NCBI GenBank assembly: GCA_964386525.1
Contig: CAYLSO010000195.1
Location: 1 to 45,488 of the forward strand
Length of the DNA stretch: 45,488 nt
Reading direction: 5' to 3'
From: CAYLSO01 sp964386525
GTDB lineage: Bacteria; Eisenbacteria; RBG-16-71-46; DASYSL01
The first letter of the stretch is position 1. The number at the start of each line of letters is the position of its first letter. Shown here in pieces: positions 1-7,803 of this stretch. The position numbers were made by a program, and so were the translations under genes. The notes under the pieces were generated by a model that was not told the DNA's origin, did no database searches, and was given only the letters and a program-made list of their open reading frames with translations.

Positions 1-1179
1 GTTGCCGAGATCGTAGTGGGCGCCGATGTTGCGCCGCGCCCCGGCGCGCGTGTTGCGGCGCGCCGCGTGGCGCAGGCGGTCCACGCCGGCGTTGACGCCG
101 GCCAGCCGGCCGGCGCCGGCCTCGAGAGCGCGGCGGTTCTCCCCCAGCAGCTGCAGCAGCGCGGTGAGGTCGGGCGTGCGGAACTCGCCGGCCGTGTAGC
201 CCTCGCCCAGGCCGATCGCCCCGTCGCGCACCAGGCGCGGGAAGAGCCGGTAGCTCACCGCCTCGAGACGCGCGCGTCGCGTCGCCCCGGCCTCGCCGAA
301 GACCAGCTCGCGCCCGTCGGGCAGTCGCAGCTCCAGGGCCCCCTCGCGCCAGCCGCGCAAGGCGCGCAGCACCAGCCGCAGCGCCACCCGCTCGGGCCAC
401 GAAGGCGCAGCGGTGCGCCGGGTCAGCGGGTGCACCGGCAGCGGCTTGGCGTGCACGGCGACCTTCTTGCCGTAATGCAGCTTCGCCGCCTGCCAGGCGA
501 TGCGCGGCACGGTGAGCACGGCGGAGAGCGGCTGGCCCGCGAGCGTGCGTGCGAAGCTCGCGCCGTCGAACGGCCGCGGCTGGCCCGTGAGCCGCGCGGC
601 GAAGGCCGTCTGCCCCTCCCGCTCGAGCCGCACCTGGATGTCGAGCCGCTCGCGCAGATCGGAGAAGCGGAAGCGGTACTCGCCCGTCATGTCGTAGAAC
701 GGCGACACGTAGAAGACCTTGCCCACCGTGCGCCGCGGCTCGTAGAAGCCGCCGCGCCGCTCCAGGTCGGCGAGCACGTAGGGGTGCCGCTCGCCGAAGG
801 TGTTGTTCACCTCCGCGACCACGCAGCGGACGGCGCCGTCGGACCCGTAACAATAGAAGAAGCTCACCGGGTTGAAGGCGTAGTGGAAGAAGCGCGCCCC
901 GGTGACCAGCTCGACGCGCGCGAAGTCGTCGGCCACGCCGGCGGCGGCGAGAGCGCGCGTCAGCTTCTCGCGCAGCGTGCCGGGTCCGGCGTCGAGGTGG
1001 TCGCGGTCGTGGAGCGCCACCGGGCGCACGCGGTTGTGGCCGAACCACGGGTGGCGCCGCGCCAGCTCCGGCAGCTCGTCGAGGTCGAAGGCGTAGGCGT
1101 AGACCGGGTAGCGGAAGTGATGCGTGACCGCGCCCGTGCGGGCGTGGACGAGATCGCCGACGAAGAGACGGGTGTTCAT
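1..1179 (-). CDS. DUF1365 protein fused to cyclopropane-fatty-acid synthase (C-terminal part outside window)
   Basis: The start is ATG at 1179. The 393 visible codons form an almost complete DUF1365 domain: the N-terminus MNTRLFVGDLVHART, a DLDELPEL segment near residue 34 and a FHYAFNPVSFFYCY segment near residue 120. The frame stays open to the window edge, where it reads NIGAHYDLGN, the typical entry of the SAM-dependent cyclopropane/mycolic-acid synthase fold. DUF1365 and CFA-synthase genes are usually neighbours in membrane-lipid modification clusters; here they appear joined in one polypeptide. The likely role is modification of unsaturated acyl chains at the inner membrane, with DUF1365 as an uncharacterised partner. 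No clear Shine-Dalgarno sequence precedes this ATG. A 23-codon ORF with a good one (start 1247) ends in a TGA that overlaps the ATG, so translational coupling is possible. The catalytic half lies outside the window. Confidence 0.8.
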   Translation of the reverse strand, partial: MNTRLFVGDLVHARTGAVTHHFRYPVYAYAFDLDELPELARRHPWFGHNRVRPVALHDRDHLDAGPGTLREKLTRALAAAGVADDFARVELVTGARFFHYAFNPVSFFYCYGSDGAVRCVVAEVNNTFGERHPYVLADLERRGGFYEPRRTVGKVFYVSPFYDMTGEYRFRFSDLRERLDIQVRLEREGQTAFAARLTGQPRPFDGASFARTLAGQPLSAVLTVPRIAWQAAKLHYGKKVAVHAKPLPVHPLTRRTAAPSWPERVALRLVLRALRGWREGALELRLPDGRELVFGEAGATRRARLEAVSYRLFPRLVRDGAIGLGEGYTAGEFRTPDLTALLQLLGENRRALEAGAGRLAGVNAGVDRLRHAARRNTRAGARRNIGAHYDLGN

Positions 1180-1468
1180 GCGGCCACGGCGTGGGGAGGC
1201 GGCGGCCCTGCGGCGGCGCGGGCGGCGCGCAGTTGCTGCGTCTTCATCGTTCAGCCTCGTCGGTGGTGGTGCCCGGGGCACCCTGGGTGGCGGGGCGGGG
1301 TGAGCCTAGCCCCCTCCCGGCCGGCCGGCAATCCCGCGCCCTCGCCGGTTTCGGTTCTGCCTGTGCTCATGGGATGAGAGACTCGGGCCCGCCGACCCGC
1401 GCCCCTCGTGAAGGAAATGTGCGAAAGGGGCAGCGCGGTGACCTGGCGGCTGCGCGCGGCGGCCGTCC
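1180..1468. other. Intergenic gap with possible 23-codon leader peptide
   Basis: No conserved gene is visible in these 289 bases between two minus-strand genes. On the minus strand a GAGG element lies 7 nt before an ATG at 1247. It opens a 23-codon frame whose TGA overlaps the ATG of the DUF1365 gene (ATGA at 1179-1176). The peptide is Ala/Arg/Pro-rich and may be chance in such GC-rich DNA, but the overlap would suit translational coupling. Confidence 0.25.
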
Positions 1469-2944
1469 CTAGCCCGTCGCGGAGCGCTTCTCCGTCAGCG
1501 CCGAGCGCGCGATGCCGCGCAGCATGGCCCGGAAGACCACCTGGTGGGCGGGGTACAGCGCGTACCAGTAGAGCCGCCCGCCGAGCCCGCGCGCGTCGAA
1601 GATCGCGGTCTGGCGGATGAGCGACCCGGCGCCGTCGGCGGCCACCTCGAACTGCAGCCAGGCACGCCCGGGCACCTTCATCTCCGCGGCGAGCCGGAGT
1701 AGCCGCGGCGGCTCGAACGCCTCCACCCGCCAGAAGTCCAGCGCGTCGCCGGGAATCAGCCATTCCGGGTCGCGCCGGCCGCGACGCATGCCGACACCGC
1801 CGACCAAGAGATCGAGCCAACCCCGCATGCGCCACAGCAGGCTGGCCGAGTACCAGCCGGTCCGCCCGCCGATGCGGCGGATGGGCGCGAACGCCGCCGC
1901 GGGCTCGCAGGCGACGCGCACCACGCGCGAGTCGAGAAGGCGGCCGGCGCCGCCGGCCGGGTCCCCTCCCGCGCGCGGCAGGGTCGAGAGCGCGTCCGAC
2001 CAGCGCCTCGCGGCGAAGGCGCGATACTCGTTGCCCAGCGAGCGCGCGATGGCCTCACGGATGCCGCGCGGCCGCACGCCGGGGAAGACCCGCGCCGCGC
2101 CCTCGTCGCGCACCACGGTCTCGTTGCGCACGCCCTCGATGAGCTGGCGGCCGATGCGCGCGTAGAGCGGGGTGACGAGCCCCAGCCAGAGGCTCGAGAG
2201 CCGCGGTGTCAGCACCGGCACGCGGATCACCCAGCGACGCAGGCCCCGCTGGCGCGCATACTCCATCATGATGTCGAGGTAGGAGACGCGGTCGGCGCCG
2301 CCGATCTCGAAGACGCCGCTCACCTCGGGCGGAGCGTCGAGGGCGGCCAGCAGGTAGTCGAGCACGTCCTCGATGGCGATGGGCTGGGCGCGCGTGCCCA
2401 CCCAGCGCGGCGTGATCATCGCCGGCAGCCGCTCGACCAGGGCGCGGGCCATCTCGAAGGAGAGGCTGCCCGACCCGATGACGATCGAGGCGCGCAGCTC
2501 GATCACCGGCACGCCCGTGGCGGCGAGGATGCGGCCCACTTCCTGGCGGCTGGCCAGGTGCGGCGAGAGATCCTCGCCGTGACCTAGTCCCCCCAGGTAG
2601 ACGATGCGCCGCACGCCGGCGTCGCGGGCCGCGCGCGCGAAATTCGTCGCGGCCTCGCGATCCGCCTCGGCGAAGCGCTCACCGGCCGCCATCAGGTGCA
2701 CGAGGTAGTACGCGGTGTCGACGCCGGCCAGCGGCGGCGTCAGCGAGGCGGCCTCGCTGACGTCGCCGCGCACCACCTCGGTGCCGACGCGCACCCGGGG
2801 CGCCAGGAACTCCGGCCGCCGCGCCAGGCAGCGGATGCGCTCCCCGCGCGCTTCGAGCCGCTCGAGCAGGCGGCCGCCGACGTAGCCGGTGGCGCCGGTG
2901 ACGAGCACCAAGGGCCGGTTGTCCACGCTCTCCCCGGGAGCCAC
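1469..2944 (-). CDS. NAD(P)-binding SDR/epimerase-type protein with C-terminal DUF2867
   Basis: The protein has 491 residues from a GTG start at 2944 (a GTG at 2926, after GGGGAGAG, is an alternative). The N-terminal half is an atypical SDR Rossmann fold: glycine motif VTGATGYVGGRLLE near residues 15-28, then YYLVHLM near residue 80 and RRIVYLGGLG near 115. This matches the YbjT/NmrA-like group that often lacks the catalytic Tyr-Lys pair. From about residue 340 the sequence (GRTGWYSASLLWRMRGWLD, DFWRVEAFEPPRLLRL) is DUF2867. This two-domain architecture is widespread in Gram-negative bacteria, with unknown substrate; a role in envelope or lipid metabolism is only an inference. The gene starts 5 nt after the stop of the upstream M1 peptidase gene, so the two are probably co-transcribed. 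Confidence 0.85.
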   Translation of the reverse strand: MAPGESVDNRPLVLVTGATGYVGGRLLERLEARGERIRCLARRPEFLAPRVRVGTEVVRGDVSEAASLTPPLAGVDTAYYLVHLMAAGERFAEADREAATNFARAARDAGVRRIVYLGGLGHGEDLSPHLASRQEVGRILAATGVPVIELRASIVIGSGSLSFEMARALVERLPAMITPRWVGTRAQPIAIEDVLDYLLAALDAPPEVSGVFEIGGADRVSYLDIMMEYARQRGLRRWVIRVPVLTPRLSSLWLGLVTPLYARIGRQLIEGVRNETVVRDEGAARVFPGVRPRGIREAIARSLGNEYRAFAARRWSDALSTLPRAGGDPAGGAGRLLDSRVVRVACEPAAAFAPIRRIGGRTGWYSASLLWRMRGWLDLLVGGVGMRRGRRDPEWLIPGDALDFWRVEAFEPPRLLRLAAEMKVPGRAWLQFEVAADGAGSLIRQTAIFDARGLGGRLYWYALYPAHQVVFRAMLRGIARSALTEKRSATG

Positions 2945-2949
2945 GGCCC

Positions 2950-5229
2950 TCAGCGCCCGCCGGTCATGATCCTATAGCCGGCGGAGTTGCCGAGGAACAC
3001 CAGCCGGCGGGTCTCCGTCGCCGTGCCACTCCCCTCGCCGGTGGCCGAGGTGGCGAGCGGTCGGGTTCCGGTCGCCATGCCGCTCCCCATGCCGGCGCCC
3101 GAGGCGGGGTGCACGCGGGTCAGCGTCGGCGCGCCACTCCCCGCGCCGGGGCCCGAGATGACGCGCAGGAAGTACACCCCGCCCCGCAGCTCGTTGCCGG
3201 CGCCGTCGCGCTGATCGATGGAGAACGCGTACAGACCGGGGCCGAACTCGCCGTCCACCACCGTGCGCACCTGGCGCCCGCGCAGGTCGAAGAGGTCGGC
3301 GCGCACGGGCCAGCGCGCGGTCTGCCCGTTCTGCGAGTTGGCCGGCCCCAGGTGCGGCACCCGGATCTCGAGCCGGGCCGTAGCGGCCGCCGGGTTGGGA
3401 TAGAGATTGTGCACGCGCACGCCCGCGGGCTCGGCGTCCGTCAAGGACGAGCGCGGCGAGATGCGCTTGAGGAGCCAGTAGTCCGGATCGAGCGTCACGC
3501 TCGTGGGAGCGGCGTCGACCCAGAAGCCGAAACTCTCCTCCCGCAGACCGGAGAGCTGCACGGTCTCGCGCCGCTCGCCGACGGCGGTCCGGATCGCCAC
3601 CTCGAGCGGGATGCGGAACAGCGGGGCTCCGATCGACTCCTGCGTCTGGCCCAGATGCAGGGTCACCAGATACGGTCCGTTCGGCCGGAGAGAGGACGTC
3701 TCGAACGCGTACTCGAGCACCGGATACCCCACGTCGTCGAGCCACTGGTCGAAGAACCACGCCAGGTCCTGGCCGGAGACCGCCTCCGCCGTCACCCGGA
3801 AGCCGCCGATCGAGGCGTTGCCATAGCGGTTTTCGGCCAGGTGGCGACGCAGGATGTCGAGGAACGCCGCGTCGCCCACCTGCCGGCGCAGCATGTGCAG
3901 CACCCAGGCGCCCTTGTCGTAGATGGTCGAGCCGAACAGATAGGCGCGTGGCGGGTCCGAGATCGGGTACTTGGCCGCCGAGAACTCGCCAAAGTAGGCC
4001 GAGGCGATGGCCGCCAGCAGGTTGGTGCGCCCCGCCGTCCCCTCCGTGTCCTCGAGCCACAGCGCCTCGCAGTAGCGGGCGAAGCCCTCGTTGAGCCAGA
4101 TGTCGGACCAGTCGTAGGGCGTCACCGAGTCGCCGAACCACATGTGCGCCAGCTCGTGCAGGATTCCCGGCTCCCAGTAGCCGTCGCCGCGCAGCCAGAC
4201 GCGGTTGATGGTGGTCATCGTCTGGTGCTCCATGGCGCCGATGTTGTAGAACGGCTCGACCGCCGCCATGCCGTACTTGTCGAACGGGTACGGCTCGAAG
4301 GTCGTCGCCAGGAAGCGCATCATCTCGGGCACGCGCGCGAAGTCGGCCTTGGCCTTGGTGGTATCCTCGGGGTAGGTCAGATAGAGCAGGGGGATCCCGT
4401 CCGCGTCGGCGCGCATGACGGCGTAGTCGGAGATCGTCATGCAGATGAGGTAGGTGGCGATGGGGTGGTCCTCGCGCCAGTGCCATCGGGTCCGGCCGTC
4501 GCCCGCGGGCGCGATGCCCACCAGCACCCCGTTCGACGCCGCGTACAGCGCCTGCGGCACCGCGAACCAGCCCTCGAAGCGCGCCTTGTCGCGCGGCACG
4601 TCGGCACAGGGGAACCAGGCGCGGGAGTTCTCGGGCTCGGTGAAGGTGTAGGTGCAGCGCTCGAAGCCGTAGTAGCCGCGCTTCGGGCGCGCCCCATAGT
4701 CCACCGCCACCCAGATGGAATCGCCCGGCTGGCGCAGGCTGTCGCCGGGAGCCGCACCGCCCACCTCTATGGAAAGCGTCAGCGAATCGGGCGGCACCGA
4801 CCACGGCCGTGGCAGGCCGTTGACGGTGACGCCCTTCACCGCGAGCCTGACCGCATCGAGGGTGACGCTCACCAGATCTGCCGTGGTGACATGGATCAGC
4901 AGGGTCGCCGTGCCCGCCAGGCTGTCCTGCCCCACTTCGGGCGTCAGGTCGAGGCCGTAGTAGCGGACATCGAAGGGCAGCAGGAGCGGCGGCGCGGGAG
5001 CGGCCGGGCGCGTCCGCTCCGACTGCGGCACGAACTCACCCGCGAGCGTCCGCCCCCCGGCGCGCGAGGGCTCCTTCGGGAACGCCGGCTTCTCCATCCA
5101 GGCGCCGGGCACGGAGGCGGGCGGCGCGCCCGGGCGCGGCGTCTGCGCGGCGGCATCGTTGCGAACCGCAGGCAGGAGCGCGAGCGCGGACAGCGCGGCG
5201 AGCCAGAAGAAGCGGCGGGATCGGTTCAT
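2950..5229 (-). CDS. Secreted M1-family metallo-aminopeptidase with FlgD/T9SS-like C-terminal domain
   Basis: The start at 5229 gives MNRSRRFFWLAALSALALL, a clear signal peptide cleaved near AAAQ at about residue 29; the frame is open further upstream but that part is not protein-like. The protein has 759 residues. M1 hallmarks are the exopeptidase motif GAMEH near residue 332 and the zinc site H358-E-L-A-H362 with E381 eighteen residues later (WLNEG). After the catalytic region, a domain starting NLYPNPA and containing DLRGRQV and GVYFLRVI resembles FlgD-Ig/type-IX sorting domains used by FCB-group bacteria to attach or export proteins. It should act outside the inner membrane on peptides. 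The last strand is preceded by three imperfect 18-residue Gly/Ser/Thr repeats, described separately. It leads a minus-strand unit with the SDR gene. Confidence 0.92.
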   Translation of the reverse strand: MNRSRRFFWLAALSALALLPAVRNDAAAQTPRPGAPPASVPGAWMEKPAFPKEPSRAGGRTLAGEFVPQSERTRPAAPAPPLLLPFDVRYYGLDLTPEVGQDSLAGTATLLIHVTTADLVSVTLDAVRLAVKGVTVNGLPRPWSVPPDSLTLSIEVGGAAPGDSLRQPGDSIWVAVDYGARPKRGYYGFERCTYTFTEPENSRAWFPCADVPRDKARFEGWFAVPQALYAASNGVLVGIAPAGDGRTRWHWREDHPIATYLICMTISDYAVMRADADGIPLLYLTYPEDTTKAKADFARVPEMMRFLATTFEPYPFDKYGMAAVEPFYNIGAMEHQTMTTINRVWLRGDGYWEPGILHELAHMWFGDSVTPYDWSDIWLNEGFARYCEALWLEDTEGTAGRTNLLAAIASAYFGEFSAAKYPISDPPRAYLFGSTIYDKGAWVLHMLRRQVGDAAFLDILRRHLAENRYGNASIGGFRVTAEAVSGQDLAWFFDQWLDDVGYPVLEYAFETSSLRPNGPYLVTLHLGQTQESIGAPLFRIPLEVAIRTAVGERRETVQLSGLREESFGFWVDAAPTSVTLDPDYWLLKRISPRSSLTDAEPAGVRVHNLYPNPAAATARLEIRVPHLGPANSQNGQTARWPVRADLFDLRGRQVRTVVDGEFGPGLYAFSIDQRDGAGNELRGGVYFLRVISGPGAGSGAPTLTRVHPASGAGMGSGMATGTRPLATSATGEGSGTATETRRLVFLGNSAGYRIMTGGR
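2995..3156 (-). repeat. Three tandem 54-bp coding repeats in the M1 peptidase C-terminus
   Basis: Three contiguous units lie at 3103-3156, 3049-3102 and 2995-3048 (in translation order). Each encodes 18 residues and they align without gaps. The shared positions are G4, G6-S7-G8, T11, T13 and R14 of each unit. The third unit leads directly into TRRLVFL, which looks like the last beta-strand of the FlgD-like domain, while GVYFLRVI, the preceding strand, lies just before the first unit. The array therefore expands a beta-turn. Confidence 0.75.
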
Positions 5230-5296
5230 GGCGCCTGACCTCGGAGAGCCGGATCGTGCGTTTCTCTCGGCCGAGAGATGCCCGGTGGCGGCCCAC

Positions 5297-5337
5297 GGTA
5301 ACTTCCTGCAAAGAAAGGTAACTGCCCCATGAGAATA
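5297..5337 (-). promoter_or_regulatory. Candidate promoter and direct-repeat operator of the M1 peptidase gene
   Basis: On the minus strand a good -10 box, TATTCT, occupies 5337-5332; I see no convincing -35. Downstream of it, in the predicted leader, the 7-mer AGTTACC occurs twice (5323-5317 and 5303-5297), exactly 20 bp apart, about two helical turns. This spacing suits a dimeric or tandem-bound regulator. The leader to the ATG at 5229 would be about 95 nt. Confidence 0.4.
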
Positions 5338-5370
5338 GCACGCCGCATGCGTCGAGGCTCGGGGGTGCAG

Positions 5371-5399
5371 TTGCGAAGCTCGGGGGCGCTTCCTATACT
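5371..5399 (+). promoter_or_regulatory. Sigma-70-type promoter of the glycine-zipper lipoprotein gene
   Basis: TTGCGA at 5371-5376, a 17-bp spacer, and TATACT at 5394-5399 form a near-consensus promoter. Transcription should start near 5406, leaving a leader of about 70 nt before the ATG at 5476, which has GGGAGG a few bases upstream. Confidence 0.6.
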
Positions 5400-5475
5400 C
5401 GCCGACGTTCCCAGCTTGCGCCAGGGAAGTCACCAACGCAGGCGCCGCACCCGCGAACGGCGCCAGGGAGGTAGG

Positions 5476-6276
5476 ATGCGCCGTACATGGATCGCTGCCG
5501 CTGTTCTTCTCTTCATCGGTGGTGCCGGCTTCCTCACCGGCTGCGCGAAGAACGCGCAGGAGGACGCCATGACCACCTTGGACTCGACCCTCGCCCTCGG
5601 CGACACCGCTTCGGACGTGCCGCCGCCCGGCCCGATGCCCGGCGAGGAGTACACTCCGCCTCCGGCCGAAGCGACTCCGCCTCCGGCCGCCTCGAAGCCG
5701 AAGCCTAGGCCAGTTTCACCCAAGCCGAGCGCGCCGAAGGCCGCGGCCACGATCACCGTCCCGGCCGGCACCGCGATCGCGCTGGCGATGTCGACGCCGC
5801 TCACGACCAAGACGGCCACCACGGGACAGCAGTTCACCGCCACGGTCGCCGAGGATGTCGTGATGGACGGCGGGGTCGTCATCCCGGCGGGCGCCGAGGT
5901 GACGGGCCACCTGGTGCTCGCCCAGCGTTCGGGCAAGACCAGCGGCCGCGCCTACATGCAGCTCGCGTACGACAACCTGTCGTTCGGCGGCAAGACGTAC
6001 GACGTCGAGTCGGTGGGCGACACGATCTGGGGCAAGGGCGGCGGCGGCAAGGACGCCAAGATGATCGGCGGCGGCGCGGCCGCCGGCGCGGTCATCGGCG
6101 GCATCCTCGGCGGCTCGGCCGGCTCGGCCGTGAAGGGCGCGGTGATCGGCGGCGCCGCCGGCACCGGCGCCTCGCTGCTCACACGCGGTCCGGACCTGGA
6201 GATCATGGCGGGGCAGAAGGTGACGCTCTCGCTCGACCAGCCGGTGGCGGTCGCCAAGCCCAAGACCGGAGCCTGA
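5476..6276 (+). CDS. Lipoprotein with Pro/Lys-rich linker and glycine-zipper segment
   Basis: The ATG at 5476 follows GGGAGG and begins a lipoprotein signal, MRRTWIAAAVLLFIGGAG then LTGC with Cys23 as lipidation site, so it is placed at 5476 rather than at the earlier in-frame ATG at 5329. The protein has 266 residues. Residues about 50-90 are Pro/Ala/Lys-rich, a flexible or peptidoglycan-spanning linker. A small beta domain follows (TVPAGTAIALAMSTPL, VVIPAGAEVTG), of the type seen in VirB10/TrbI-like and DUF-type envelope proteins. Then comes a long Gly/Ala zipper (AAAGAVIGGILGGSAGS near residues 200-220) that could insert in or span a membrane. It probably has a structural role in the envelope; no enzymatic motif is visible. 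A hairpin follows the stop. Confidence 0.8.
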   Translation: MRRTWIAAAVLLFIGGAGFLTGCAKNAQEDAMTTLDSTLALGDTASDVPPPGPMPGEEYTPPPAEATPPPAASKPKPRPVSPKPSAPKAAATITVPAGTAIALAMSTPLTTKTATTGQQFTATVAEDVVMDGGVVIPAGAEVTGHLVLAQRSGKTSGRAYMQLAYDNLSFGGKTYDVESVGDTIWGKGGGGKDAKMIGGGAAAGAVIGGILGGSAGSAVKGAVIGGAAGTGASLLTRGPDLEIMAGQKVTLSLDQPVAVAKPKTGA

Positions 6277-6314
6277 TCGCGAGCGCGCTTCGCGCTTTCG
6301 CCGGCCCGCAGCAT

Positions 6315-6352
6315 GACGGCGGCCCGTCCGGTGCGACACCGGGCGGGCCGTC
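6315..6352 (+). terminator. GC-rich hairpin after the glycine-zipper lipoprotein gene
   Basis: Left arm 6315-6333 and right arm 6337-6352 pair around a 3-nt loop with minor bulges. No T-run follows, so it may be a T-less terminator or an mRNA 3'-end stabiliser. It begins 39 nt after the stop codon. Confidence 0.45.
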
Positions 6353-6396
6353 GCGCGTCCGTGCGGTTCGGCCCGCGGAACCACGTCTGCCCCCGG

Positions 6397-6594
6397 GGGT
6401 ACAACCGCGGCACGGGCTGATGTACCCTTGAGTGCACGGCGGCGGTCCGCCGGCGGGTTCGGCAGCGGCAAACCGCCCTGCCGGGCATCCCGTCCGCCGC
6501 TCTTATCTGAATCGCCGGCAGAGGATTGCCGACACTCCGCCTCCCGAGGGATCGACACGCGGAGACTATGGCGCGCCGTGGCATATCGGTTGCT
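6397..6594 (+). promoter_or_regulatory. Region upstream of the 6718 lipoprotein gene: inverted repeat and sigma-54-like promoter
   Basis: The 441-base gap 6277-6717 contains no gene that I can support. Besides the terminator hairpin it holds a perfect 7-bp inverted repeat, GGGTACA (6397-6403) and TGTACCC (6421-6427). It also holds a sigma-54-like element, TGGCAT-N5-TTGCT at 6579-6594, which keeps the GG/GC dinucleotides at -24/-12 and differs from consensus at one position. The predicted start is near 6605, 113 nt before the ATG at 6718. The inverted repeat lies about 170 bp upstream, within the range of sigma-54 activator sites. Confidence 0.4.
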
Positions 6595-6717
6595 GAACCG
6601 GAGCGGTGCCCGAGGACGCCGGACGGCCCCCCGCCGGCCCGGCCCCGGAGGGACGCTCGCCCGGCGCCCCAGCGTCAGGAACTCGAGAGCGCAGCCGCGC
6701 TGCGCGGAGGTCGTGTC

Positions 6718-7689
6718 ATGAAGCGTTTCGTTCTCCTCGCCCTGCCGGCGCTGGCCCTCGTCTTCGGACTCGCCGGCTGCGGCAGCGATCCCACTTCTCC
6801 GCCCGCCGGGAACAACGCGAGCCTCGAGAGCCCGGCCATCCAGGCGGCCATGGCCGAGGTCCCTGAGCTGGCGGATGTCGAAACCTACGAGGCGCCCGGC
6901 GAGGCCGAGTTCGCCGACGCCTACGCCCCGGCGGGGATGTTCTCCACCGAGGCGGCGATCCACCCGGTCTTCTTCTACCGTGTCATCCGCGAGCGCCAGC
7001 GCGACGTGCAGATCGAGACCGAGCGCGACACCGTCTTCGAGACGGCGCGCGTGCGGGTCGTGGACCGCTTCGCCGGCAGCTTCAACATCGTCGCGGCCGA
7101 CTCGGTGGACACCGGCGTGGTCGTCTCCCGCATCCGCAAGCCGCTGCGCGACGTGGGCGTGATGCGCGCCGTGTTCCGCCGGCCGATCGACTGGGAGCGG
7201 GAAGACCCGGTGACCAACGAGATCGCCAGCGATGGGGACCGCGAGCGGCACCGCCGCTGCCGCGGCTGGAGGCTGGTGGCCGTGTCGAACCGCCAGATCG
7301 CCTCGCCCGAGCACACCGCGAAGATCGCGTCGGTACGCCTCGAGGCGCGCTCCGGCCTCGACGTGACCATCACCGATCCGCGGGAGCTGATGCGCTTCCC
7401 CAACGGGTTGCCCAAGGTCGTGGCCGGCGAGCCCGTGAAGGTCACCGTGCAGGTCGAGGATCCCACCGACCGCCTCTTCCTGCTCTGCGGCTGGGGCCGG
7501 CTGCGCCTGCGCCCGGTGGCCGACGGCGTCTTCGAGGGCGGCTTCAAGGCGCCCTACGACCTGCGCCGCTTCCGCGTCGGCGTCAACGCGCTCGACCGCG
7601 GCACGCTCTTCGACGACGCGGCCCCCTACGACTCCGACTTCTGGGGCCTGCTGGCGCACACCGTGCCGCCGACCCTGGCAGGCAACTAG
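6718..7689 (+). CDS. Lipoprotein of unknown function
   Basis: The ATG at 6718 follows GCGGAGG and starts MKRFVLLALPALALVFG then LAGC, a lipobox with Cys21. The earlier in-frame ATG at 6526 has no signal and is disfavoured. The protein has 323 residues. After a short disordered stretch (residues 22-45) the mature part is rich in charged beta-type segments: RERQRDVQIETERDTVFE near residue 92, a central DWEREDPVTNEI near 160, and a C-terminal segment VKVTVQVEDPTDRLFLL near 240 that looks like an Ig-like or carbohydrate-binding-type sandwich. I do not recognise a family. A candidate sigma-54 promoter lies upstream and a terminator hairpin follows, so it is probably monocistronic. Confidence 0.75.
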   Translation: MKRFVLLALPALALVFGLAGCGSDPTSPPAGNNASLESPAIQAAMAEVPELADVETYEAPGEAEFADAYAPAGMFSTEAAIHPVFFYRVIRERQRDVQIETERDTVFETARVRVVDRFAGSFNIVAADSVDTGVVVSRIRKPLRDVGVMRAVFRRPIDWEREDPVTNEIASDGDRERHRRCRGWRLVAVSNRQIASPEHTAKIASVRLEARSGLDVTITDPRELMRFPNGLPKVVAGEPVKVTVQVEDPTDRLFLLCGWGRLRLRPVADGVFEGGFKAPYDLRRFRVGVNALDRGTLFDDAAPYDSDFWGLLAHTVPPTLAGN

Positions 7690-7731
7690 CGGCTTCCGGC
7701 ATCCCCCGGGGCGCCCCACCGCGCGCCCGCC

Positions 7732-7771
7732 CCGCCCTCCGGCCCCTCCGGCCGGGGGGCGGCGGCGTTTT
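7732..7771 (+). terminator. Intrinsic terminator after the 6718-7689 lipoprotein gene
   Basis: A 13-bp stem with one mismatch (7732-7744 with 7750-7762, 5-nt loop) is followed a few bases later by TTTT at 7768-7771. Confidence 0.65.
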
Positions 7772-7791
7772 CGCCCCGGCCTCGCGTGCGT

Positions 7792-7797
7792 TACAGT
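7792..7797 (+). promoter_or_regulatory. -10 box placing transcription start at the GTG of the metallopeptidase gene
   Basis: TACAGT at 7792-7797 lies 6 nt before the GTG at 7804. A transcript starting at the normal distance would begin at or next to that GTG, so the mRNA is probably leaderless. The terminator T-run overlaps the -35 region. Confidence 0.45.
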
Positions 7798-7803
7798 CTT
7801 CGG

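Noticed and set aside
1179..1247. 23-codon leader peptide as a real gene
   Set aside because: It is short and low in complexity, supported only by a GAGG element and an ATGA overlap; noted in the intergenic entry rather than called as a CDS.
3109..5238. A 709-codon plus-strand frame opposite the M1 peptidase
   Set aside because: Antisense shadow; the minus strand carries clear zinc-site motifs and a signal peptide.
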